A stretch of DNA of 64,000 nucleotides, taken from Spirosoma sordidisoli. GTDB lineage: Bacteria > Bacteroidota > Bacteroidia > Cytophagales > Spirosomataceae. A model generated the notes under the pieces. It had not been told where the DNA came from and ran no database searches. It saw nothing but the letters and a program-made list of their open reading frames with translations. Location: contig NZ_SBLB01000002.1 in NCBI RefSeq assembly GCF_004138325.1, positions 124,001 to 188,000 on the forward strand, read 5' to 3'. Positions 38,747 to 47,159 of this stretch are shown here, piece after piece. The stretch's first letter is position 1. Each line of letters starts with the position of its first letter. Both the position numbers and the translations under genes were made by a program.

Positions 38747-39062
38747 CACCCTTAGTGAATAAAACAACGGAAAATGACATTAACATATAATAGATACTGG
38801 CCTAACACAAATAAAGCTCCTCAGTTTACGATTCATCATAATTTCCATGAAAAATATTTCATATATAAACTAGTTAAAACTGAGACTTCAGTATAGAGCC
38901 TAATTCAGGCAGACGGATTAGTTAAACGATAAAGCATTGACTTGTGGAGACTACCTTTTAAAACTTTCTGTTCAGGTAGGGGGCCTTTGTGACAAGTTTA
39001 ATTTTGAGATAATTAAATGTAGAGTCTGTTTTACTCATTTGTTTTAAACCGTTTTCCTATAA
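38747..39062. other. A+T-rich intergenic stretch without gene
   Basis: 316 bases between the IS5 copy and the end of the next minus-strand gene. Strongly A+T-rich, with stops in all frames and no structured RNA, repeat or promoter that I can support. It may be decayed mobile-element flank. Confidence 0.6.
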
Positions 39063-39767
39063 CTATTCATTTACAGGGGCCGAACCGGCATTGAGCAAAC
39101 CTTCTCTAACTTTACTAAACGAACGTAATTGATTCAATTGTTCTATTGAAATCTTCTTAGGGTTTTGAGTTCCAGGAATTTTTCCAAATAGTTCAGTCAG
39201 TTGGTCATAAGTCAGCGAAACAGGGCTTGTAAGTTCAAGATACTCAATCGAACAAGCTAAAAATACTTTGTGCTCGTGAGCCCGTTTATTATACGCCTGA
39301 TTCCACTTCTTAACTTTGTATTCATCGGTAACATTGGGTTCCATACGCTTAGCCAGCTCTTCGGGGAAGCGTTGGTTTGTCTGGGCAAAGGTTAAGGGTT
39401 CATTCCCCGCAACCATACAATTAGAAGGAAGTGGTATGTTACTGCTTTTGTACCAGTATGCTGCTTCTTCGTGAGTTTCAAATCGCTTAGCTATGTTAAG
39501 AATGGCGACCAGCCGCCAATGCGGATCTTTACGAGGTGGATAGTTACCTTTGCACGAAATGTAGATGACAGTGTCACCTACCTGTAGTTTAGGTGCAAAC
39601 TTACCTGCTCTACAAAGTGCTGTTATCGACGGATAATTAGATTCGAAATCTGGTTCCCGGCGGCAAGATCCGTCTATGTAAGGAGGATAATTAAACAATT
39701 TCACCGCCTGTCGGCCTGCCTTGTTTTGGCAAATTGGGCGATAGGATACTAAATAAATAGATGACAT
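39063..39767 (-). CDS. Hypothetical protein, possibly modified-nucleotide-associated
   Basis: A 234-residue soluble protein. The N-terminal half has short beta strands and the conserved-looking text YIDGSCRREPDFESNYPSIT, then KLQVGDTVIYISCKG and WRLVAILNIAKRF. A GDxVIYI strand followed by a basic WRLVAI strand is typical of EVE/PUA-like domains and of domains reported near DNA-modification genes; this resemblance is by eye and weak. The C-terminal part is helical (SIEQLNQLRSFSKVREGL). It is transcribed alone on the minus strand in the middle of the defence island. Confidence 0.55.
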   Translation of the reverse strand: MSSIYLVSYRPICQNKAGRQAVKLFNYPPYIDGSCRREPDFESNYPSITALCRAGKFAPKLQVGDTVIYISCKGNYPPRKDPHWRLVAILNIAKRFETHEEAAYWYKSSNIPLPSNCMVAGNEPLTFAQTNQRFPEELAKRMEPNVTDEYKVKKWNQAYNKRAHEHKVFLACSIEYLELTSPVSLTYDQLTELFGKIPGTQNPKKISIEQLNQLRSFSKVREGLLNAGSAPVNE

Positions 39768-39835
39768 AGGACAAATGTATATATCAGCCTGCTGTCAAGA
39801 CAACTTGTCGAGTAAAAAATAACATGTTCAAGCAG

Positions 39836-40696
39836 TTATCCAAGCTCCAGTATAGTTCTGAGAGCAAGTTGACCAGACTGGGCTATTAGCTTAAGTTTAG
39901 ATTGGTTGAGGGCCCGCTTCGTCGTGATGTAGCTTTCGTCCTTAGATATTGCTGAGCGTAAGGTGAAATAAGCTCCAGCCAACTTCTTAAGATTAAAGTC
40001 TAGCTCGTTAAGGCTCTCAATGGAATAATGATCATTACTGACCAGTTCTACAACATTTTTGCCATGCATGACAGTGTTGCGAAGGTTTTTATTGATTGCT
40101 TTGATAGTTAGATCATCGTAATGCACACCAGGGTAAGACAGGTGCCTGGCAAAATCTAGTAAATCGCTCAAATTGTACTGCTGGAAGGGAGCGTAATTGT
40201 CGTATGGTTTTTTTAGTTTATTGTTGCGTTTTTTTGGGGATTCAGTCTTCAGATACGTATCAATACTGGTATTCGTTTCCTTTAAAAGGATAAGAAACTG
40301 GCGTAGCGTCCGCTCGAAGACAAGAATATCATCCTGTATGGTTTGGATGACAACATCACGGTTGAAATCAGAGATGTGGACAACGGCAAGAAAATTGCTA
40401 TTGCAGTCTTCGTCTTCGTACACAAACAAGACGTTATGGCTAGCTTGTCTAAATTTGTTTAAAATGGAATCATCAAATAGTCGTTCGTGGGGCCTAACAC
40501 AACTGCCCACCGGAATTGGTTGCGAGGTAAAGTTGCCATCGTCATCCAAAAAATAGCAACTTCGCCCGTCAAGAGCCGGTAGGTTGTCAAGATTCAGGGT
40601 TTGGCAAATAGTACGACAGGCATCTTCATTTTCAGCATCATAGAATAGTACATTCCGCTCCATAATGTCGGCGATGGTAAGGGTATAGTAATGCAT
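39836..40696 (-). CDS. Hypothetical protein with CBS-like N-terminus and HEPN-like C-terminus
   Basis: A 286-residue protein. The first 50 residues (LTIADIMERNVLFYDAENED, then LDNLPALDGRSCYFLDDDG) look like one CBS repeat, a nucleotide-sensing module. The C-terminal 140 residues are helical and contain LRNTVMHG, i.e. Arg206-Asn-(x3)-His211, the RxxxxH motif of HEPN ribonucleases, in a plausible position between helices. If right, this would be a ligand-controlled RNase, a common effector design in defence and in type III CRISPR surroundings. Both assignments are from motif reading only. It lies 870 bases from the start of the CRISPR-Cas operon, on the opposite strand. Confidence 0.55.
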   Translation of the reverse strand: MHYYTLTIADIMERNVLFYDAENEDACRTICQTLNLDNLPALDGRSCYFLDDDGNFTSQPIPVGSCVRPHERLFDDSILNKFRQASHNVLFVYEDEDCNSNFLAVVHISDFNRDVVIQTIQDDILVFERTLRQFLILLKETNTSIDTYLKTESPKKRNNKLKKPYDNYAPFQQYNLSDLLDFARHLSYPGVHYDDLTIKAINKNLRNTVMHGKNVVELVSNDHYSIESLNELDFNLKKLAGAYFTLRSAISKDESYITTKRALNQSKLKLIAQSGQLALRTILELG

Positions 40697-41036
40697 AAGG
40701 TGTGTAGAGGCTTTAGCGGGTATTGGTGAATACGTTAGAAAATCAAATTAACTTAAGAGAATCGTCTTTTCCACACTGTTTCTACAGGCGTATTGTGCTC
40801 ACATAAAGCACCATGTATACGAAGATTCAACCAAAGGTCAGTCTGGTTATGAGTCGATTAGTGAACTGTACTCGGGAAGTTGTGACGGGCAGTCAATGAC
40901 AGTCAGGACAATAGCACTTTGTACTATCTGTCGTAAACTCAATCCTATTCATCAGCCTGCCAACATGACGAACGATGAAATATTAATGTCCCTAACCGAT
41001 CTCAACCGCGAGCTGGTAAAGCCAGTGCGAAACCAA

Positions 41037-41410
41037 GTCAGATGGCCCTCAAACTAGACGGCTCTTGGGTGAATAGCAAGCAAGTTGTCAGTAATATTCA
41101 TACTATTTTACAGGTCGAGTTCAATGCGTCAGGCTACGAGTATATCGCTCACGAGTTGAAAAAAAGAATAAGTCATTGATAAAAAGACGGTCTCCCGACC
41201 AATGAAGGAGAAGGATAGTTTATTGGCAAAGTTATTCGCCCGAACGGCAGATGAGATTTAGTCAAATTCAAGCGGATCGAAGTGCAAGACCGCTGGAGTA
41301 TGTATGTTGGGATATCAAATACATCTGGGTGCAGGGTGAACGACGGAACTATTATCTGTTAAGCGTAATCGAGGAATTTGGCCGTAGGATCTTGGCTTGG
41401 CTGTTCCAAA
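41037..41410 (+). pseudogene. IS3-family transposase (orfB) remnant
   Basis: Parts of an IS3 orfB are readable in successive frames: FNASGYEYIAHELKK (HTH_21-like region before the catalytic core), LIDKKTVSRPMKE, and from about 41260 WDIKYIWVQGERRNYYLLSV followed by IEEFGRRILAWLF, the first half of the DDE integrase core with the first catalytic Asp. Stops and shifts break it and the C-terminal half is absent. In the rest of the 872-base gap between 40697 and 41569 I see no gene, RNA or repeat that I can support. Confidence 0.75.
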
Positions 41411-41569
41411 GCCGCATTCAAAGGAGCTGATTTAAGATCCTCTGGTTATTTGCAGCTAGTTCAAGGACCCTCTCAACATAGATGGCTGAGTATCGCTGAT
41501 GGTTCTTCCTGCAAGGTAAAAATCGTGGCTGCGGGTATTAAAATTCGTGAGGATATTATTCTTTGGCGT

Positions 41570-42316
41570 ATGAATTACTACTTCTTGCTGGGTGGTCACG
41601 ATCTGGAGATGCTGACCATCCGGGCACTTTTAGAAGAACAACGTATCCCGTTTTCTGATCGTGGTCTACCCTGGGGGGCATCCTGGACCGATTATCAGGA
41701 TGTTATTGAGCTTATAGAACAGGAAGGTCAACTAGTGGTAGGCGTTGAGTTGGGGGGCGCCAAACCGTCAAAGGCATTGCTGATTGATCACCACAACGAA
41801 AAAGCTCATTTGCCCTCCTCGCTGGAGCAGGTAGCTACCTTATTAGGCGTACCGCTATCCCGGTATCAGCAGTTGGTTTCAGCCAACGATAAGGGGTATA
41901 TACCAGCGATGCGGGCGATAGGTGCTACACAGGCGGAGATCGACCATATCCGGCGGCTGGACCGACAAGCACAGGGTGTTACCGAAGCGATGGAAGAGCA
42001 GGCAGAAGCCGATATCCGTTTAGTAAATACAAAAAATAACCTGCCTATTGTTTATACGAATCTACCTAAATTTTCACCCATTGTCGATCGCTTACAGGAG
42101 CCTCGTCTCCTGATTTATAATGCCGGTGAGTTGACCTATTTCGGGGAACACGCTGCGGAACTGGCCACTGCGTTCGCTGATGACGTAGCGGCTGGCCGGG
42201 CCTACTACGGTGGTGGGCCAAATGGGTTCTTTGGCATAGGAAAAGGGCATTACAATAGAAAAGCGATTGAGCAACTTGTTGATCGTATCTGCACCTACTT
42301 GTTAACCAGAACATGA
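41570..42316 (+). CDS. DHH-type phosphodiesterase linked to type III CRISPR (NrN-like)
   Basis: A 248-residue protein starting MNYYFLLGGHDLEM. It carries LLIDHHNEKAH (Asp73-His74-His75), the metal-binding signature of DHH phosphoesterases, and a late glycine-rich GGGPNGFFGIGKGHYNRK that could bind substrate. In characterised CorA-type III-B loci a DHH-family phosphodiesterase called NrN stands beside corA and cleaves the SAM-AMP second messenger; the same arrangement here, with a four-base ATGA overlap into corA, supports that role. The overall sequence match to NrN is not proven from reading alone. ATG at 41570 is chosen because upstream codons overlap the IS3 remnant. Confidence 0.65.
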   Translation: MNYYFLLGGHDLEMLTIRALLEEQRIPFSDRGLPWGASWTDYQDVIELIEQEGQLVVGVELGGAKPSKALLIDHHNEKAHLPSSLEQVATLLGVPLSRYQQLVSANDKGYIPAMRAIGATQAEIDHIRRLDRQAQGVTEAMEEQAEADIRLVNTKNNLPIVYTNLPKFSPIVDRLQEPRLLIYNAGELTYFGEHAAELATAFADDVAAGRAYYGGGPNGFFGIGKGHYNRKAIEQLVDRICTYLLTRT

Positions 42317-44130
42317 CCCAGACAACTAGTCCTGGCCTGCCAACTCATCCCTACAGCCATCATATTTTCCTATTTCCCTTCCGCTGGGATTACAAAACTC
42401 GTTCCAAAGCCGGTGGTCCCCTGAAGAACACACTCTTTGAACAGCGGACTTATTTGGGAGATATAGAAAAGCTGTTTGCCACCCACAACCTCTACACGGA
42501 GGGCGAACTCCCTTTCGATCCCCATCTATACTGGAAACGCTTCAATTTTAACATGAATCGGGGTAGGGACTATAATGAATTTACCTACTTCAACGAACCC
42601 GTCCGGGATGTTATCTATGATCCAAAGATACCGGAGGGAGAACCCTATGATCAAATACTACTCCAGTATGATTATCAGTTTGTCAAAGCATCATACGCGA
42701 TCACAGTAGCTAACAAGACCGATGCCGACAATCCGTCGAAGACATACACGCTGTCGGTGACGGACATTGTGCTCAACTTTTATCAGTCCGGGGTAGGGAT
42801 CATCTCGTTTCATGGAGACAACTTCGATCATGCCGGCCTGAATGATATTCTCCGCATCAATGAGAGTGGCCGACGCATATATCCGCCTTTTCTGGGCGAT
42901 CATGGGTCGGCCGGTGAAGTACCAACTCAGCCACCCCAAACCAACAACCTGGCTACATCCATTGCCCTAACGCTTGATAACGCTACCCTGACCGAAGATT
43001 TTGCTTTCTATAATACAGGCTGGCAGTCGGTCAATAATAACCCGGAACGGCTTCCCCGCTTTATTCATGCGTTGCTTGGAGGGCGTTTTACCACCACCGA
43101 AGCCGACACGGATCAGTTGACAGAATATGTACTGGTCAAGCCCATCATCGACGACCGGATGTTTACCCTCTGCTGGTATTCTAATCCGGATTGGGTTGGT
43201 CAATTGACCAAGAATCAGGCACCACTTGACACTGATATACCGGTTTATGCCTACGAAAGGGATGCGGACTGGTTGAGCTACGTGTTTGTCGACCCGGAAC
43301 GGGGTGGGAGTCTGGCTAACAAGCGCTTGCTGACCCAGTTGAATCGGCACCACACCTATGACCGATGGGTAGAGTACGGTACGCTCTTCGGGATAACCCG
43401 CTACTCGTTTGTGGCACTGACCGGATCGGATTTCGGGGCAAAATACGTACTGCCACACATCCAGACTATGTATTTCCAGATGGTGATGCTCGTACTGATC
43501 CAGCGGGCCTCGCTGCTGCGCTTTGCTCAGGAAGCTACCGACCTGGCCTCTCTTTCTCCTGATTCGAATAGTCGACTGGACCGTAACGTAGAGGGGCTGT
43601 ATGAGAAGTATCTGACGTTCATCAACAAGATGTATTTCCGGGATGTAACGGCGCAGGAGCAGGGGATTGAGTTATATGACCGGCTGGCCGAGGCTATTGA
43701 ACTGGATAAAGAGGTTGACATCACCCGCCGGAACATCGACGAGCTCAACAAATATGTGGCTTTAAAATCGGAGAGCGGGACCAAACGGCGGCTTAGCCTG
43801 CTGACATTACTGGTATCTACCTTCTCTATACCCTCGTTTCTGCTAACGTATTACGGAATGGATTTTATCAAGCAGGGGTGGGATAACAATGATAGTAGTG
43901 TTGAGCGATACCTGGAGATACATAAGAGTGTGCCAATTCTGGTGGTATTTTTCCTGCTTATCCTGAACGCTGTCTTTTTCTGGAAAGACTTTCGGGCCAT
44001 CGGGACTTATACCGACAGCCGCTCCGGCAGTGCGAACAGGAGGTGGAGGCTACGAGTACCCCAACTGCTTATCTCGCTCATCATTATTATACTCCTAGTG
44101 GCTCTGCTATGGCCATTACTGATACATTGA
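42313..44130 (+). CDS. corA: CorA-family membrane effector of a type III-B CRISPR system
   Basis: A 605-residue protein: a long soluble N-terminal domain of about 480 residues, a helical stalk (ELYDRLAEAIELDKEVDITR) and membrane helices at about residues 490-515, 545-565 and 580-604. The CorA signature after the first helix reads YYGMDF in place of the usual YGMNF, so the selectivity motif is changed by one residue. In studied systems such CorA proteins are opened by SAM-AMP made by Cas10 and harm the infected cell's membrane. It lies between the DHH phosphodiesterase and cmr1 in one operon, as in the Bacteroides fragilis system. The large cytoplasmic domain would be the sensor. Confidence 0.82.
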   Translation: MTQTTSPGLPTHPYSHHIFLFPFRWDYKTRSKAGGPLKNTLFEQRTYLGDIEKLFATHNLYTEGELPFDPHLYWKRFNFNMNRGRDYNEFTYFNEPVRDVIYDPKIPEGEPYDQILLQYDYQFVKASYAITVANKTDADNPSKTYTLSVTDIVLNFYQSGVGIISFHGDNFDHAGLNDILRINESGRRIYPPFLGDHGSAGEVPTQPPQTNNLATSIALTLDNATLTEDFAFYNTGWQSVNNNPERLPRFIHALLGGRFTTTEADTDQLTEYVLVKPIIDDRMFTLCWYSNPDWVGQLTKNQAPLDTDIPVYAYERDADWLSYVFVDPERGGSLANKRLLTQLNRHHTYDRWVEYGTLFGITRYSFVALTGSDFGAKYVLPHIQTMYFQMVMLVLIQRASLLRFAQEATDLASLSPDSNSRLDRNVEGLYEKYLTFINKMYFRDVTAQEQGIELYDRLAEAIELDKEVDITRRNIDELNKYVALKSESGTKRRLSLLTLLVSTFSIPSFLLTYYGMDFIKQGWDNNDSSVERYLEIHKSVPILVVFFLLILNAVFFWKDFRAIGTYTDSRSGSANRRWRLRVPQLLISLIIIILLVALLWPLLIH

Positions 44131-44157
44131 TCAGTACCTAAATCCGTCTCAAACCTC

Positions 44158-45504
44158 ATGAAAAACGACGAATTCCACGCCACCTTTACCCTGCGGCAGC
44201 ATACGCCCATGATTCACTTTCAGGCCGACCAGCCGGGAGCTTTGTTACGTGCGAGTGAATTGAAACCAGCGTTTGATAATTATCTGTGGCGAAATGTTTT
44301 CAAAATTGGCGCAAATACTGAACGAAACAAGATTATTTTCGAAGAAAACAAGGCGTACTTAGCTGGCTACTCCCAAAATCGTGACAAGGATGTATGGCAA
44401 GAGTTTGAGCAACAGAATTGGGCCTTAGATTACCGCGTCAGAATCGACTACGATTTGGACAAAGTGAAGCCTACTTCAATCCCGCCTAAGTTTCCCTGCT
44501 TTTTCGGCGATATGGGAGACCAACAGCCATCAATCACTCGAAAATTCACACAGATTGATGGAGATTTCACTGTTACGTTTGCTTGTTTTCATAGTGAATT
44601 GGTGGAGGTGATCCGACGGTACTTTGCTGACTTTTTGCGTACCAAAAACTTTGGTCTTCGTCAATCAAAAGGATTTGGTTGCTTTACAGCTCAAATCTCG
44701 AACAGGTCTGTTGTGCCATTGCAAGCACATAACGCTTACTTTTTTCGAGTAGATGGACTCAGAACGAATGATCTATTTAAACATATAGAGTTGTTCTGGC
44801 GAGTACTTCGTGCTGGATATAACAGGCCGGATGGGCAGGGACGCACTGTCATTTATGTGAAGTGTCCCCTTTTTTTCTACCTCCGAGACCAGTGGCACAT
44901 TGATGTAGCCGCCACTAAAGCTCCGGAAGAATTCAAAGCACGTATGATTGGGAAATCAGTTCAGTGGGACAAACGATCTATCAAACAGGCCTATTTTTCA
45001 ACAGAGTTGGCCCGGCAGCAAAGTAAACCTTCTCATCTTGACATTCTGGAGGGCTATTCAACGCAATCAGATAACGATCGCTATTTCTTATTCCGCGACC
45101 TGCTGGGCCTGTCCTCAGAATCACAATGGAAGAGTTACAGTGCAACCATAAAAAAGGTACACCGACCGCAAAAAGGGCAGGAAACAATTGATCGGTTTAA
45201 GTCTCCTGTAACGTTCAAACCTATTCAGAATGGCAATGGATATGACGTTTACGTTTGTATCAGGCCAATTCCGCCAGAGTTTGGTAATCAGGCTTTCTCT
45301 ATTCAACGAGGCAAGGAAAATCGATTAACACTTGAAACACCTCCCCCCGGCTCGTTTAAGATCACAGATTACTTTGAATACGTGCGCAAGGAAATAGCAG
45401 ACAAGATTGTAGATGCAGACAGACAAGTCGTCACGCTAAATGACGAGAGAGATCCGGACTGGCTAAAAATCGTAGCTATTTTCGAATCATTTCGTAAAAT
45501 CTGA
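44158..45504 (+). CDS. cmr1: Type III-B CRISPR RAMP protein Cmr1
   Basis: A 448-residue RAMP subunit. It opens with ATFTLRQHTPMIHFQAD, the first strand of a RAMP fold with the HxTPMIHF text usual in Cmr1-like proteins of Bacteroidota, and has the glycine-rich loop LRQSKGFGCFTA near residue 180. Cmr1 sits at the head of the Cmr complex and contacts the 3' part of the target RNA. It is 27 bases after corA and 3 bases before cas10, so all belong to one operon. The second half (about residues 230-448) is divergent but keeps strands typical of a second RAMP fold. Confidence 0.78.
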   Translation: MKNDEFHATFTLRQHTPMIHFQADQPGALLRASELKPAFDNYLWRNVFKIGANTERNKIIFEENKAYLAGYSQNRDKDVWQEFEQQNWALDYRVRIDYDLDKVKPTSIPPKFPCFFGDMGDQQPSITRKFTQIDGDFTVTFACFHSELVEVIRRYFADFLRTKNFGLRQSKGFGCFTAQISNRSVVPLQAHNAYFFRVDGLRTNDLFKHIELFWRVLRAGYNRPDGQGRTVIYVKCPLFFYLRDQWHIDVAATKAPEEFKARMIGKSVQWDKRSIKQAYFSTELARQQSKPSHLDILEGYSTQSDNDRYFLFRDLLGLSSESQWKSYSATIKKVHRPQKGQETIDRFKSPVTFKPIQNGNGYDVYVCIRPIPPEFGNQAFSIQRGKENRLTLETPPPGSFKITDYFEYVRKEIADKIVDADRQVVTLNDERDPDWLKIVAIFESFRKI

Positions 45505-45507
45505 TCT

Positions 45508-47154
45508 ATGCCTAACTACTATCTTGCCTTTACCATTGGGCCGATTTATCGAACCATGGACGGCGCGCGGTTTACCCGCGAGTTGTGGGCGTCGAGTTAT
45601 CTATTTTCGTACCTGGTCAAAGAGGTCACCCGACGAATCCAGCAAAAGATTCCGGCGGGTACGTTCATTGTGCCCGCCATTGTAGATGGCCTGGACGATC
45701 TCTACAAACCCGCTGCCGAACGGAAAAAGAACGCGCAGGGGGCGGGCTTGTTCCCGGATCGGTTCATTCTGCAAATACCCGAGCCAGGACAGCTGTCCAC
45801 GCTGGAGAAAATCATTGACGATACCCTGATAGACCTAACGGAGCAGATGCGGTTAACCGCCAGCATTAACGGAAACGTCCTGACTTTCCTTAGGAACTAC
45901 TTACAGCTGTACGCTCTCGAAATACCGGTGGAGCCGGACCAGAACGTTATTCAGGCTATTATGCCTTATCTGGATACGCTGGAGCTTCAGCGCAGCATTA
46001 ACTCAACCGACCAGTCGTTTCTGCGAGACCTCTTCGACCGGGTGACGAAATCGTTTCTGACTGATGATGCGTTTGGCAGTAACCACAGTTTCGAGACCAT
46101 CCTGGAAGTAGCGGCCAGAGACTTTTCGGACACCAACGAATACAAAGCGATTGGAGCCAAACGTTCCGGCCGTAAATCGACCAATTCTGGCCCTGTTTCT
46201 TTTTCCGAAGCGATCAAACCCGTATCCGAGGACTCAGAAGAAATTGGCGAAACCGACCCGGTTGCGGAAGAAAACAAACTCATTGCCTATCTGTCAACAC
46301 ATAATGCCGCCACGGCTACCCCCGTCCCTACACGGATCTTCCGGCCCGCCCACAAATACATTGCGGTGGTGCAGGCCGATGGCGATAATGTGGGAAAAGT
46401 AATTGCTAAACTGAAGCCGGACGATTATCAGAAATTCTCGAAAAGCCTGAGCGACTTCGCCATTAATGCCGCTGAAGAAATTGCCAGGTATGGTGGCATG
46501 AATATCTACGCCGGGGGCGACGATCTGCTTTTCTTCGCGCCTGTCCTGCGGCAGAATGAAACCATCTTCGATTTGCTGATTCGGTTAGATAAGTTGTTCA
46601 CAACTGCCTTTTCGGCTAAGCAATTTCCGGTTGGGGAAGGTAACCACAGTCCGACGCTTTCCTTTGGGGTGTCGATTACCTACTACAAATTTCCCCTCTT
46701 TGAAGCCCGGCAGGCCGCTGCCAGGCAGCTAGTCGGGGTAGCTAAGCAGACGGATGGAAAAAATACGATTGGCCTACGTATTCAAAAGCACAGTGGACAG
46801 CCGCTGGAAGGTGCGTTCCGGATTAACAGCGACTCGTTTCAACACCTGATCGGGTTGCTCAATACCGCCAAAACCGATGCCGACCGGACATTGACCTCCG
46901 TCATGCACAAAATCCGGGAGAATGAATTTTTGCTCAAACAGATTGGCTCAGATAAAGCGGCTCTGCAAGCCTTTTTCGATAATAGTTTCAACGAGGAAAT
47001 CCATCAGGATGACGCCAAAGCATTTCTGGATATAGTGGTGCTGCTCCTAAACGATTGCTTCACCGATTATCCGGACAAGCCCGATACGGCGATACGATCA
47101 GCCTACGCGCTGTTGCGAACCCACGGTTTTCTGACCTCCACCGAACTCAACTGA
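45508..47154 (+). CDS. cmr2: Type III-B CRISPR large subunit Cas10/Cmr2, HD-less
   Basis: A 548-residue Cas10. There is no N-terminal HD nuclease: the protein starts directly with TIGPIYRTMDGARFTRELWA, the Cmr2 N-terminal text. The first palm metal site is VVQADGDNVGK (Asp291, Asp293) and the cyclase motif GGDD lies at residues 336-339, so nucleotide synthesis should be intact. Loss of the DNase domain with a kept cyclase fits loci that act only through a second messenger. With corA and a DHH phosphodiesterase beside it, the product is expected to be SAM-AMP and not cyclic oligoadenylate; that is inference. It is smaller than HD-containing Cmr2 proteins (about 850 residues). Confidence 0.9.
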   Translation: MPNYYLAFTIGPIYRTMDGARFTRELWASSYLFSYLVKEVTRRIQQKIPAGTFIVPAIVDGLDDLYKPAAERKKNAQGAGLFPDRFILQIPEPGQLSTLEKIIDDTLIDLTEQMRLTASINGNVLTFLRNYLQLYALEIPVEPDQNVIQAIMPYLDTLELQRSINSTDQSFLRDLFDRVTKSFLTDDAFGSNHSFETILEVAARDFSDTNEYKAIGAKRSGRKSTNSGPVSFSEAIKPVSEDSEEIGETDPVAEENKLIAYLSTHNAATATPVPTRIFRPAHKYIAVVQADGDNVGKVIAKLKPDDYQKFSKSLSDFAINAAEEIARYGGMNIYAGGDDLLFFAPVLRQNETIFDLLIRLDKLFTTAFSAKQFPVGEGNHSPTLSFGVSITYYKFPLFEARQAAARQLVGVAKQTDGKNTIGLRIQKHSGQPLEGAFRINSDSFQHLIGLLNTAKTDADRTLTSVMHKIRENEFLLKQIGSDKAALQAFFDNSFNEEIHQDDAKAFLDIVVLLLNDCFTDYPDKPDTAIRSAYALLRTHGFLTSTELN

Positions 47155-47159
47155 TCCGC

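Noticed and set aside
37783-38760. Target-site duplication for the IS5 copy
   Set aside because: Bases next to the two inverted repeats do not match, so none is claimed.
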